This document shows, piece after piece, positions 9,101-18,442 of a DNA stretch of 21,756 nucleotides (position 1 is the stretch's first letter; the number at the start of each line of letters is the position of its first letter). The notes below the pieces were generated by a model. It saw only the letters and a program-made list of their open reading frames with translations. It was not told the DNA's origin and made no database searches. The position numbers and the translations under genes are program-made. This stretch comes from Pleurobrachia bachei (Eukaryota; Ctenophora; Tentaculata; Cydippida; Pleurobrachiidae): assembly GCA_000695325.1 (NCBI GenBank), contig AVPN01001505.1, forward strand, positions 1 to 21,756. The letters are read 5' to 3'.

Positions 9101-11902
9101 ATGCAGCTGGCTATCAACACTGCCCAATACGGTAGGACCTTCCAGGACAGGACCCACGTGTTCGCAATTAGGAAGAAACCCGAGGATGTGGTGGAGGGAC
9201 AAAACATTTACAACTTAAATGTAGGTGTATAGGGTGGTAGAGGGACAGAACATTTACAACTTAAATGTAGGTACAGGATGTGGTGGAGGGACAGAACATT
9301 TACAATTTAAATGTAGGTGTACAGGGTGGTAGAGGGACAGAACATTTACAACTTGAATGTAGGTGTACAGGGTGCCGCTAAAAACTAGTAACATTTACAA
9401 ATGGCAAATATTGGAGCTTCTTACAATCTAGTGTAGGATATAGGTGATATGGATGACCAAGTTACTACGGATCGACACTATGTGACACATGAGGTTGCAA
9501 TATAACAGCGAATCAACATCCTGTTTCTTCAGGTCCGAGGAAAGAGGGGTAACATTGTCCAGACATACCCAGCTGTAGAGTACGACTTCCAGCCTAACCG
9601 AGTCCAAATGAAGACTGGAGATTACATTCACATCCAGTGGACTGGGTCTGATACGAACCCCAACAACAATGATGGTCAGGGACGACAGGGAACTGACCGG
9701 AGCAACATGATTCTGTTGAGGAACATCACATATGATAAGGAGGGAGCTCTCTCTGAGCAGACACATAGTACGTAGAATGAATCTAGATGTAAAAAGGATA
9801 AAACTGTAAAATTTATGACACTATCACAGTCTTGGTAGTCTTGGTACTGACTTTGATCCCTCAATTAGTAACATCTCTATCCCTCCAGATATGTCTCAAC
9901 AAGGTCAATGGGCCAGTAACTACCCAATCTACATTACCAACACAACCTCCTTCCTTGGTCTACCTAATGCAGATATTATCGCTGCTGCCTTCATCGAACA
10001 AAGTGAGTAACAATTGCCCCTGAAATGTTCCTAGTCTGTCAGCATGGTATCCCCCTTCGTACTAGTAACTGTGAACCCTAGGCCCTCTCCTCTCCTCTCC
10101 CAGTTCTACCCACTCTTGCCCAGCCCACTACCCAGTTCTAACCCACCCATACCATCTCTACCCAGCCCATTTCCCAGTACTAACCCACTCTCACCCACTT
10201 CCCATCCCAGTTCTAACCCACTCAACACCCAGTTCTAACCCACTATAACTTACCACCAGCAATTCTAACCCACTCTCACCCACCCAGCCCAGTTTGGAGG
10301 AGATATGGAGGAGCTAGATGACGCTGGAACCTATTACAACATGGGCCTGAGACGAATCACGGACCCCGGTGTCTACAACTACATGTCAACACGAAACAAC
10401 AACTTTAGCAACAGGTCCCAAAAGGGAAAGATTGTGATCACACAGTCGCCGTTTGTGGCCAAAAAGGTCGGAGTTGCTGGGGGAGAGGTCGCACTGCCTA
10501 ATGGGTGAGTTTAATTATATCAGCACTGTAACGTTTCACTTCATATATTGGAGACGTAGCAGCCCCTACCCCCCGAAGGAGGGGCTTGACGTACCCAAAT
10601 GGAGACGATCAATTCTGATGAGTACCTCCATAATGAGCTGTATGGCGGCACCATAACCTAGTGCGCTCAGATCGGGTTGGCGCCGCCAGACAGATAATTA
10701 GTTGCCCCAAGAAGGGTACCACCCAAATACTTCCATATAACCAACTAAATCTCCCTATAACAGTGAAGCCACTCTAGTACTTGACCCTGCTGCTATTAGT
10801 GAAGCGGTCATGTTCTACCTAGAAGCTACAGACTCTACACTGGTGCAAAACACAGAGGAGGAACAAGCCGCACGAAGAAAGAGGCGTGACGCAGGTATGA
10901 TTTTCCCACGCTCTGTCGACCTATGACGTCATTCGTGCGCGCCACGCGCAGACGGATCTGTGAAAATGAACCGGCGCGGAACGAAAACTAATTAACGAAA
11001 CTGTGACGGGTGCAGTTCATTTCGGCCAATGTCTGTCAATTCTCATACCGGGCCTCAGTTCGGCCCGGTGTGAGATTACGCGAGCCCGAGGCGGTTAATC
11101 CAGCGAGTAGACAGACTGCGTGGCAACTGAATTCCGAATCCTGCAGGAGAAGAAAATGATCTTGATGACGATGTTAAGACTGCCGGCGATGCCGAAACGG
11201 GAGACAAGGCCTCCTCTATTGTCGGTGTTTTCCCCCTGAATGTTCGAACTGACAAGGCTAAAACTCATCTTGAGATGGCGGTAAGTAGCATTTGAACAGG
11301 AGGCCTGTGAGTGAGAACCGTCCCAAAATACCTACTCGCTACTTCTAATCTCATTATCTCTAATTATACTACTTGCTACTTGCTACTTCTAATCACATCG
11401 TTTTTTAGTTTGAGGCGGATGCAGCAGATACGACATTCGTTGCCATGGTTTCCGACGAAGGAACCTATGCTTCACTTCCCTCTGAACGTATCGAGGAAAT
11501 GGGATCCGGCAAAGCTAAATTCAGGATCTCATCGGGTGGAAAATACCAAGTGTTGAAGTACCCCTATGTCCCTGTTATTATTGCATTCTGTATACTGGCT
11601 ATCGTACTGGCTGCACTCTTCATCGGTAAGTTTTGTTTTTGGGTTTTTACACTCTGGGATATTATACACTCAGTAGGTGCTATAGCAGTTTTCATCGCAA
11701 ACCAATTGAAAGTGATCCATCTTCATATCCAAATTACCCTTCCTCTCCGCATAATAAATACCCACTATAAGTACATTCCTTAATATGGCATTGCATTACC
11801 CAACTTCATATTACAACCTTCTTCCCTGCAGGAATGGCCATCTACTTCAAGCAAAACCCAGACGCCTGGTACAGGATCAAAAAGAATTTCACCGATGTGT
11901 AA
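6125..11902 (+). CDS. DD3-3: DD3-3 family type I membrane glycoprotein, 16 exons, complete
   Basis: Coding exons: 6125-6249, 6427-6513, 6703-6855, 7305-7386, 7611-7727, 8076-8249, 8378-8589, 8784-8946, 9071-9220, 9533-9767, 9889-10002, 10288-10504, 10764-10894, 11147-11280, 11409-11625, 11832-11902. They sum to 794 codons with every phase consistent. A signal peptide (about residues 1-16) is followed at once by [15 protein letters not shown] and [14 protein letters not shown], the hallmark start of the Dictyostelium DD3-3 family. Later family-like blocks are [43 protein letters not shown] and [13 protein letters not shown]. The ectodomain has many cysteines and N-glycosylation sequons. RRKRR at 647-651 is a furin-like site, followed by an acidic linker. 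A single helix at about 752-771 and a 22-residue basic tail end the protein. The molecular function of the family is not known to me. Introns hold GC-rich palindromes and minisatellites. Confidence 0.9.
6533..6560 (+). repeat. Partial copy of the GC-rich palindromic repeat, DD3-3 intron 2
   Basis: CTGTCTGGCGCCGCC, identical to the left arm of the 5978 copy, is followed by a degenerate stretch with GGGGTCGAGCTGAG. It lies 20 bases inside the intron that starts at 6514. The second arm is not clear. Confidence 0.5.
6908..6915. promoter_or_regulatory. CRE-type palindrome TGACGTCA in DD3-3 intron 3
   Basis: A perfect 8-base CREB/ATF consensus in an intron. Others lie at 5480-5487, at 10924-10931 in intron 13, and at 4242-4249 inside a DNAI4 coding exon. 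An 8-mer is weak evidence alone. Confidence 0.3.
7927..7996. repeat. GC-rich palindromic repeat, best-preserved copy, DD3-3 intron 5
   Basis: The left arm begins CCTGTTTGGCGGCGCCATAC; the right arm, inverted, begins CCTGTCTGGCGCCGCCGACC. Both continue to CCCAT(T/C)TGA. Arms are about 28 bases around a short centre with TGTGCGCTC. Near-identical flanks GGTTACGACC (7919-7928) and GGTTATGACC (7995-8004) overlap the arm tips and could be a diverged target duplication. At about 70 bp with no coding capacity it looks like a very small foldback or MITE-like element. Confidence 0.75.
9184..9373 (+). repeat. 46-bp minisatellite copying the exon 9 end and its splice donor
   Basis: The unit GGTGGWAGAGGGACAGAACA followed by TTTACAACTTAAATGTAGGT is present four times. 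The first copy is the coding end of exon 9 itself. Donor GTAGGT motifs begin at 9221, 9267, 9313 and 9359, exactly 46 bases apart. Copies 2-4 lie in the intron and differ by a few substitutions. The first donor keeps the frame into the exon at 9533 and gives the family motif NLNVRGKRGN. Using a later donor would read into TAG a few codons after NLN. Confidence 0.85.
10100..10287 (+). repeat. Degenerate C-rich minisatellite in DD3-3 intron 11
   Basis: Variants of CCCAGTTCTAACCCACTC recur roughly eight to ten times with spacers of CCCAGCCCA and CTCACCCA. The array fills most of the intron and merges with the pyrimidine tract of the exon 12 acceptor. It contains many CAG and TAG trinucleotides, so the acceptor had to be chosen by frame. 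Confidence 0.75.
10638..10693. repeat. GC-rich palindromic repeat, DD3-3 intron 12
   Basis: The left arm CTGTATGGCGGCACCATAAC pairs with the right arm, which reads inverted as CTGTCTGGCGCCGCCAACCC. The centre TAGTGCGCTCAGAT matches the centre of the 7927 copy. Arms are about 20 bases in a 56-base element. Just upstream, AGCCCCT (10561-10567) and AGGGGCT (10580-10586) form another small hairpin. Confidence 0.7.
11042..11074. repeat. GC-rich hairpin in DD3-3 intron 13
   Basis: CTCATACCGGGCC (11042-11054) faces GGCCCGGTGTGAG (11062-11074) across a 7-base loop. The 13-bp stem has one mismatch that would be a G-U pair in RNA. This intron is locally rich in CpG and also holds a TGACGTCA at 10924-10931. 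Confidence 0.6.
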
Positions 11903-12087
11903 ATGCAGAGAGAAAAAGATAGAAAGAGTGAGAGATATATGCCAGAGAAAAACTTTTTGTACAAAATTTTAGGTTTGTTTTGCCTTGTTCCCTCTGAACA
12001 AAACAAGGTTTATTGATATATTCTATTGTTTGATTCTTAACAATTCACGTCTTTTCATAAAACTAGCAAGCACGCCCTAAGTAGAAA

Positions 12088-12093
12088 AATAAA
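12088..12093 (+). terminator. Poly(A) signal AATAAA for the DD3-3 gene
   Basis: AATAAA lies 186 bases after the DD3-3 stop codon. It sits in the loop between CGCCCTAA (12073-12080) and TTAGGGCG (12103-12110), which can form an 8-bp stem. A second AATAAA lies near 12171. Confidence 0.5.
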
Positions 12094-12277
12094 TCGCGTA
12101 ATTTAGGGCGCCCTTGATATTGGTATTGGATAAGAAAAACGTGGAGGGTTCACCAAGTATTATAAATTCAAATAAAAACAGAAAACAACAAACTCAACAT
12201 AATTTCAAACTCAAACATTATCACTAATCAATCTCTATAATACGTCTACAGTCTAAAAACGTGTCTCTACCCTTGCT

Positions 12278-12283
12278 TTTAAT
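12278..12283 (-). terminator. Candidate poly(A) signal (ATTAAA) for the receptor gene
   Basis: ATTAAA on the minus strand lies 118 bases after the receptor stop codon. A canonical AATAAA lies further on at 12009-12014. Which is used cannot be told from sequence. Confidence 0.35.
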
Positions 12284-12400
12284 AACATGATAACACAAAA
12301 ACATCCCAATAATTCATTAACAACCTACTATTTATCCTATTCAATTTATCATCAATACATAACTGATAACACCGTCTGATCTATCTCTTTCTCTCTTTCT

Positions 12401-14818
12401 CTATCGTCCAAAATTAACACTCATTCTCATTTCATCGTTCATCTGTCCAAGATTTTCATACTCCCCAAAGTTATTATCCGCGGAGAAGTCCGGTTTAAAC
12501 CAGAATCCCTTAGTTTTAGCTAGCACTCGCTTGTCATCAACGGAGTCCCGTCCAAGAATAACGAAACGGAAGTACTGCTTGTAGTTGTGATCAAAGTGAT
12601 ATAGAACGAAGGGTGATAGGAGAATACTGCCGTAGTACCTGCAGGGAGATGTGGTTAGCGAACTAAGAGTAGAGAAAACAAGGGAATATATTATTCATCG
12701 GTTTCTTAGCTAATCTTAGTCAAGATATAATATTTCATTGTAATCAGTTTCGGTCCGATCTGAGCACACTGAGGAAGTTACGCTGTTCGCAATGGCAGAC
12801 AAGTAAACACATGTTTTCTACTTACCAGCACAACTGAACCAGGTTAACACTGTACCCCATATCTTCATACACTACTCCAGGTAGCACACAATAGAGGGAG
12901 ATGCCAATGAAGGGAATAAGACCCACTATAGCACCCACACTTAGCCAACAGGCCACAGTCTGGGGCGGGGAGGTTGCATTGGCTGGGCGCATAACCAACC
13001 GTCTCCTGAAAATGAGGTGGAATGGGCGGTTAAACTTTTGAGGAAGGGGCCAAGAAAGAAGCTATTATAGATTTCCGAACACCATCATCGAGATAAAGAA
13101 GATATACGGGGATACTACTTACTTTCTAAAGAGTATCGCCGCGTTACAGATTGTGATAACGATAAGGAATCCTTGAATTACGAGATTTGAGAAGAGGATT
13201 AGAGAGGGTCTGTAGTTGGTATCCATCGAGTGGATAGCACACCCTCCATACCCACCCCTGAAGAGAGAGAGAATGGATGTGAGAGATCAGCATGTCCCTC
13301 TTTTATCGGGGAATTTTATTTTAATAGGGAAGTTGGAACGGATGATCGTTTCCAGATCAATTGGGTCTTGGTTACGAAGTCACCCCTATCATTTCGCCCA
13401 CTGGGGCACTCACGCGGTGGGGTAATTTCATTACCAAAATTGAGTCACGTATTATACTCACGTGTATTCGATGTGCATGCCCGCACCAGTAACAAAAGCC
13501 GCTACAATTGGTAACAATCCCAGTGCCCAGATGAAGAATATCAATCCTCCTGCCTAGAGGGGGGGGGAGTATTTAGATCGGCTGGATGTGAGTTGTCCTA
13601 TATCGTGATTTTTAGGGGACAAAGAGGACACAAATCACAAAGAAAATGTGTTTTAATGCAGCTCAAATAACAGCACACACTAGCTTGCTACAAGAACCTT
13701 CCTCCCCATTCTCGTTACTAGCACGAGGAAGGCCGAAGGGTTCTGAGTTGCTTGCATGGTTCTGGCAAGCACAAGCACTGATTCACTCTTTACTGTAGCT
13801 CATACAAAATATAGCACCCCAGCTACCATAGCACACACCAGCACACGCACACTGCAATCTTCACTCACGATGGGCCAACACGGTATATCTGAAGCACAAC
13901 AACAAGATGAGGTATCACTGCTGCTGCTGCATACCCTTATCTTGCCCACTCTCCCTCTAGACGGCATATTGCAGAAGGATGGGTAGAGGGCGATAGTGAG
14001 GAATGAGATGGTTCTTGTTACTGTTAGGTATTCCTCCATGAAGGGAAAGAAAGCACACCCACCCACACCAAATAACCACCTGGAGAAGGGAGAGGGTGAA
14101 TTTGAACTTTTTTAAAACTGAAAACAATATAGAGAGTTCTAAGCTATATTATGATCACTGAGTTTGATTCCTGAGTTTGATCACTGAGTAAGCTTAGAAC
14201 CCCAAAAAAGTTTGTATTGTGACCAGAGACAACGAGACTTACCTATCAGCTCCGACAGTAAGTGTCCGTGTGAACACACAGAAGATACAGAATAGAAGGT
14301 CAGCTATAGATAGGTTGAGAATTAACGTTGCACCGAACCTGGGAGTGGGACAAATGAAGCTGGTTATCGATTATAATTCTAGTGAATTACACCCATAACA
14401 GTGGCACAATCAGAACTAAGAGATAAACTACCAGATGGCCAAGTCTAGTGACTTGTAACATGAAGTAGCTCACATGTTTCGGTTGAACCCCAGTAGAATT
14501 CCTTTCATCCAGGAGAGGATGGTGATTATAGAGGTACCAGTACCTGAAATATGAATAACTTGATACTTCCTCGTTGAAATAAACAGTTCTAAATATGACT
14601 CAAACATTCAATCAAGAGTTACAAAAGTCCTCTTGAAACTTGAATGTCCTACTTAGCTACCAGAAAATCATTTAAATCTGAGTTAAAAATCTAAATAAAA
14701 CTGGGTACATACCTAGAATGAAGACGGCAGATAACCAGGCAACAAGGAATGCATTTTCAGGGTTATGCCTATCACTGGCATACATGTAGAGAGCGACATT
14801 GTCATCTACCTCTATCAT
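12401..14818 (-). CDS. Class A-like G protein-coupled receptor with altered DRY, CWxP and NPxxY sites
   Basis: Seven-helix plasma membrane receptor of 353 aa. Exons in reading order (minus strand): 14713-14818, 14474-14543, 14243-14338, 13935-14079, 13462-13553, 13123-13257, 12826-13005, 12401-12638; sizes sum to 354 codons with phases kept. Class A marks: NLSIADLL in helix 2 (Asp72 = 2.50), W92 in the first outer loop, Cys99 at the top of helix 3 with Cys176 in loop 2, W148 in helix 4, P246 in helix 6 and P284 in helix 7. The DRY site reads Y123-P124-S125, CWxP reads GLIP, and NPxxY reads SPFVL followed by Y288. The N-terminus is short (about 23 residues) and the C-terminal tail is long and acidic. 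The first ATG in frame is at 14818; the frame is open a little upstream to a stop but lacks another ATG, so an upstream exon remains possible. Ligand and coupling are unknown. Confidence 0.88.
12756..12801. repeat. Possible decayed GC-rich palindromic repeat in the receptor's last intron
   Basis: CGATCTGAGCACACTG resembles the CATCTGAGCGCACTG centre of the 5978 copy. It is followed at a distance by TTCGCAATGGCAGACAAG, which recalls the terminal arm. The match is weak and could be chance. Confidence 0.25.
14136..14200. repeat. Small inverted-repeat element in receptor intron 3
   Basis: GTTCTAAGCT at 14136-14145 and AGCTTAGAAC at 14191-14200 are perfect inverted repeats bounding 65 bases. Inside, TGATCACTGAGT occurs twice, with CTGAGTTTGAT between. 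It may be a tiny foldback element; no target duplication is evident. Confidence 0.5.
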
Positions 14819-15182
14819 ACCCACACCGAGCCTTCCTACTACAAAGATATGCTTGTAAAGTGAAGACTTGAAGAGGTGCAATGTGCTAGTTCAACGCTGA
14901 AGGCGGCTTAATTCAAAGTTCTGAGAAATAATCGTAAAAGAAAAGTATCCTAAAATTCCAAGAACACATGCATAAAGAACACAAACAATACACTTCTGCA
15001 GAACGCATACACTGTGTACGAACTGAGCAATAAACTCACTCCATATTGAACTTTGAGCTAAACATAAAGGGAAGCTGGGGACCTAGTATAGGAACTTCAA
15101 CTATAAGAACAAAAGCAGCCATTTTGCAGGATATATTGGTATAAAGAGAGCCGTTGAAATATAGATTTGAGAGAAAAACAAT

Positions 15183-15210
15183 GAGAGAGATAGAGATAGA
15201 TAGATAGAGA
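15183..15210. repeat. GAGA/GATA microsatellite
   Basis: Short GAGA and TAGA/GATA units run through 15183-15210 in the region upstream of the receptor gene. Simple sequence with no further meaning visible. Confidence 0.7.
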
Positions 15211-16186
15211 CAATGGTCCAGTGAGAGAGATATGATGTTTAGCACTGCAGCTAGCTGCACAGTACCAGTGCAATGTGCATTGTGCAGTAACGTTATTGAT
15301 CCCACAGCTCTTGCACAGCAATAGTAGCTCCAAAACAGAACATCTAACGCCACGCAAACAATAAATTTAGATCTACACACTCGTACTGCTTTCCAACCTT
15401 TACATTCTGTCAGAGGATTGGCCTGAAAGTTTAAATTTGTCTGAGAGAGATGGCCGGTTAAATGAGCGAGGTAGGATATTCTAAACGTTCAACAGACCAA
15501 GGAAATTGATTGAAATACACGGCTCGACACGTACTACCTCGACGCTATAGAACAATTACCAGCGCATTGCACCGGGTCTAATTATACTAGCACCAAACAT
15601 GACAGACATTCCTCTAACTTTCACAATTAATTGATCAATTAGTATAGTTTTAGTAGTTTTTACAGCTGCAGCTAGCGAACTACATTTCCTCAGAAGATGG
15701 TTCAACTGAAACATCTGAGCAGCCCTTTCCTATCTACCAAAACGACTGACACGCAACAGAGTCAAGCGACTCAAGGGAGTCGGTAGATTATGCATGCGAT
15801 AAACTAATCATTATAATATTACTACTTGACACATTATATTCGCAGGAGTAACATTGTTACAGTGTTCCTTGGATCTAATGTAAACAAAATTGAATCTAAA
15901 ACTGTTTCACAAGTTACTCTTTACAAATTGAAATCCCGTTTTGGATACGACATAAGCATTTCGCTACTGTCTTAATCGTTTGGAATCATAATAAGAGCCG
16001 TGATTGAATCACACATATGACAGCTGCTCTTGCCCCATCTGTGCCCCATAATTAACTAGAACTTCAGAAAGATTCAGAATCTTGATTATCCTTCAGAATG
16101 TACGATCACATAATATGTTGCAACCCCGCTCGAAATGATACTGATCATGATTAATCGTACGTGTTATGCCAGAATCTTGACTAACG

Positions 16187-16717
16187 GTGTATCGATTGAG
16201 GCAGCTGGAGCGATCCTTTGATAAGGACTTCTTAATTCTTATCACTTTGACTGTTAAAATCTTTGATAACTTGTGCAATATCATGAATATACGTGACGAT
16301 AAGAATACTACAACACCAACATTAGTAGAGTTGATTAGCACGAATCAAACTTTCAAAGACTTTGAAAAAGCACGTGGTCCCCGCGTACAAAGATCATGGT
16401 CCAACGAAAGCACAAAGATCTGTCATAGTATCATAGCACAGTATCATGCAGTACAGCAGCTAAATTGGGAATATATAGGACACCTATCAACTGATAACTT
16501 TAGTGTCTTAATTTGCAGGGTATGGCAGCTGCCAAAGGAGGAGAGTAATAGATGGCTAGATGATAGCGAGAGAGAGCGATATCTAGTAATTAAACTGTCA
16601 GGCGGTATACAGCTGAATAAATCTTATACCGTCACACTTCTGCAAAGATATTATATCACGTCCAGGATCAGTACGTCAAAAATTAAAACTCTCGTGGTTG
16701 CAAAATTCGACAATTAG
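16187..16717 (+). CDS. Orphan open reading frame, unrecognised
   Basis: An open stretch of 176 sense codons ends in TAG at 16715-16717. It starts at GTG rather than ATG; the first ATG in frame is near 16283, which would leave about 144 residues. The product is mixed in composition, without low-complexity runs, a signal peptide or clear membrane segments. Its central part reads GPRVQRSWSNES and its later part RVWQLPKEESNRWLDDSERE. I recognise no family. A good acceptor-like site (TTAATTTGCAG, ending near 16519) lies inside, so part of it could be a spliced exon. This length is unusual for chance in AT-rich DNA, but nothing else supports it. It could also be a fragment of an unknown gene or element. 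Confidence 0.22.
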   Translation: MYRLRQLERSFDKDFLILITLTVKIFDNLCNIMNIRDDKNTTTPTLVELISTNQTFKDFEKARGPRVQRSWSNESTKICHSIIAQYHAVQQLNWEYIGHLSTDNFSVLICRVWQLPKEESNRWLDDSERERYLVIKLSGGIQLNKSYTVTLLQRYYITSRISTSKIKTLVVAKFDN

Positions 16718-17119
16718 TTATAGGGTAGAAACAGCTCGGGACCAAGTAACGATCAATATGGGAACTAAAAATTAGGAAAATGAGAAGCACCGTTTGCACA
16801 ATACAAAACATGAACCATATATTCAAAACGTTGTATAATGCCATTATGACTTATGTGTGTAAGCAGAGTGTCCCATCGCCCATGTCCCACGCATATTATA
16901 GTACTATACACATGGGACTGATGAATTATGTAATAAAGACGGATTCAAATGGCAGTAATTAAATCATCTGAACGTCTTATTTCAATATTACCTCCGTTCT
17001 AGAAGATAAATTACAGATGATAAACAAGAAGTGGAACTGACTAAAAAAGAAGTCACATCGTTCACTGGCCTTTCTAATGGATTTCAATAGATGGATATTT
17101 CCAATGCCTGTTTCTTCAG

Positions 17120-17437
17120 ACTTTCTAGATCTTCATGGCCATTACCGATACTTAACTACGCAAGGACTTCAATCATTCATGATGTTTTACGTAAAATGTA
17201 AGTTCATCGTTAAGGTAAACTATTAGACACATCACGAAGGTGAGAAATACTGCACACAAACATGTGTACATCGGGCAGTTGGACTTGTTTCAAAAAGCTC
17301 TCTTTCTCTCTATCCATATCTCTCTCCCTCTCAGGCTACTTAGCAGTGCCGCGCAAGATCATCGTTCATCACTGCATAGAGCACCTGCAGCTGAGACACT
17401 ATGGGATGATACACAGGAAACGATTATATTAGGATAG
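17120..17437 (+). CDS. Two possible coding exons of an unrecognised gene
   Basis: A segment at 17120-17197 is bounded by TTTCTTCAG and a strong donor GTAAGT, is open in one frame, and ends in phase 2. A second segment at 17335-17437 follows a good polypyrimidine tract and CAG and joins in phase, ending in TAG at 17435-17437. The joined frame gives about 59 residues including SIIHDVLRK and AETLWDDTQETI. I recognise no family. The phase match may be luck, and no upstream exon is evident, so this is a tentative lead only. Confidence 0.15.
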
Positions 17438-18442
17438 TCCCCCGTGATAATAGGACCTACACGTGGGGCATCTTGTGACATTGGTAGATTCCCCAAGCAA
17501 GTCTAGCACTATACCCTTCTAACACCCCAATAGCTATAGATCTAAGTTCTTACAAAATAGATAAAGCAAGGTGAACCGAAAACAACAAAGCTTGAGTATT
17601 GTTTACCGCCCCCTGCAACTACACGGTATGTTAGGAGACTTTTCAAACAAACCTACACACATACAGTTCTGCAGACAGGTATTATAATTGGTACCCTCTC
17701 ACACTGAATTGGCTGTAGTTCCGGTACGACGCATGAGGGGGGGTCCGGTCTGTACAGAGCATGCCAGTTTTTTAGACTAACCAACGTAATTACCATGCGT
17801 CCTAATTCTTCTGTGTGGGACAAAGAGGGAGCTGTGCTGATATTATTTTTAGGATTCACACCTGTACCAATATCCTTCATGAATCCCTTTTGCATGCACC
17901 AATTAATACAGTCACCTATCGATTACGGGGTCTTATGAGTTAGCAAGAGACATTTGGAACGAAGATACACCGGGTACACGGAAGACCCAGTAAATAGAGA
18001 GATGACTGCTTTGGGGAGACAAAGATGTTAAACACAAGATCTTGTAACGATAACATAACTTAAAAACCTGACACAAAAACGCAACAACTGCAACATTTAG
18101 AAAGCACTAAAGTAGAACTCCTATAAGTATATTGGACTACTCTAAATTTGCACTGTGTCTACAATAAAAAACACTCAAATGAACTTTATCCCACCAATAA
18201 AGAACTCTCAAGCGTATAGTTCATTTTCATTTCTAGTCAATAATAACATTTTCATCTTCTTTCATCATGATCATAACTGAACTTCTAGAATATCTTGAAC
18301 TCATAAAAAGAACTCAGCCACAGAGAAATGTATTCTATCTCATCCCGATATTACTAAAATTTCCTAATAAAAGTTCTCATTACTAATATCCCATGATAAA
18401 AAAGTTCACAACTTCAATACATCCCCTTCATATAACTGTTTT

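Larger units (their letters stand above)
11903..12400. other. Shared 3' region between convergent DD3-3 and receptor genes
   Basis: A 498-base AT-rich interval separates two convergent stop codons. It holds plus-strand AATAAA signals near 12088 and 12171 and minus-strand signals at 12278-12283 (ATTAAA) and 12009-12014 (AATAAA). If the distal signals are used, the 3' UTRs overlap antisense. I see no coding exon. Confidence 0.6.
14819..18442. other. Large intergenic region between receptor and ankyrin genes
   Basis: This 3.6 kb stretch should contain the receptor promoter and 5' UTR at its left side and the ankyrin gene 3' UTR at its right. It is AT-rich, with a GATA-type microsatellite at 15183-15210. 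One long plus-strand open frame (16187-16717) and two possible short exons (17120-17437) are listed separately with low confidence. Other open frames, such as 15036-15380 on the minus strand, look like chance. I found no RNA gene. Confidence 0.55.

Noticed and set aside
9184-9373. CRISPR-like array
   Set aside because: The copies are directly adjacent with no unique spacers, in a eukaryotic intron; it is a minisatellite.
13756-13986. Open frames on both strands across the end of receptor exon 4
   Set aside because: The minus-strand frame is the real exon 13935-14079 running past its donor GTATGC; the plus-strand frame is its shadow.
14672-14881. Longer first exon of the receptor starting at TTG (14881)
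   Set aside because: No ATG is available there; the first in-frame ATG is 14818, and the added N-terminal residues have no support. The frame also runs past the donor at 14711-14712 into intron.
15036-15380. Minus-strand frame of 114 codons with hydrophobic stretches
   Set aside because: Composition reflects AT-rich and GATA/GAGA repeat sequence; no family resemblance, splice context or ATG context supports it.
17335-17437. Another frame of this segment reads VPRKIIVHHCIEHLQLRHYG, recalling the start of RhoGAP domains
   Set aside because: The likeness covers about 20 residues, stops soon after, and lacks the conserved GIYR arginine region in proper form.
17653-17895. Minus-strand 80-codon frame
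   Set aside because: No recognisable motif, no convincing splice pattern, and it lies in an otherwise unsupported intergenic stretch.
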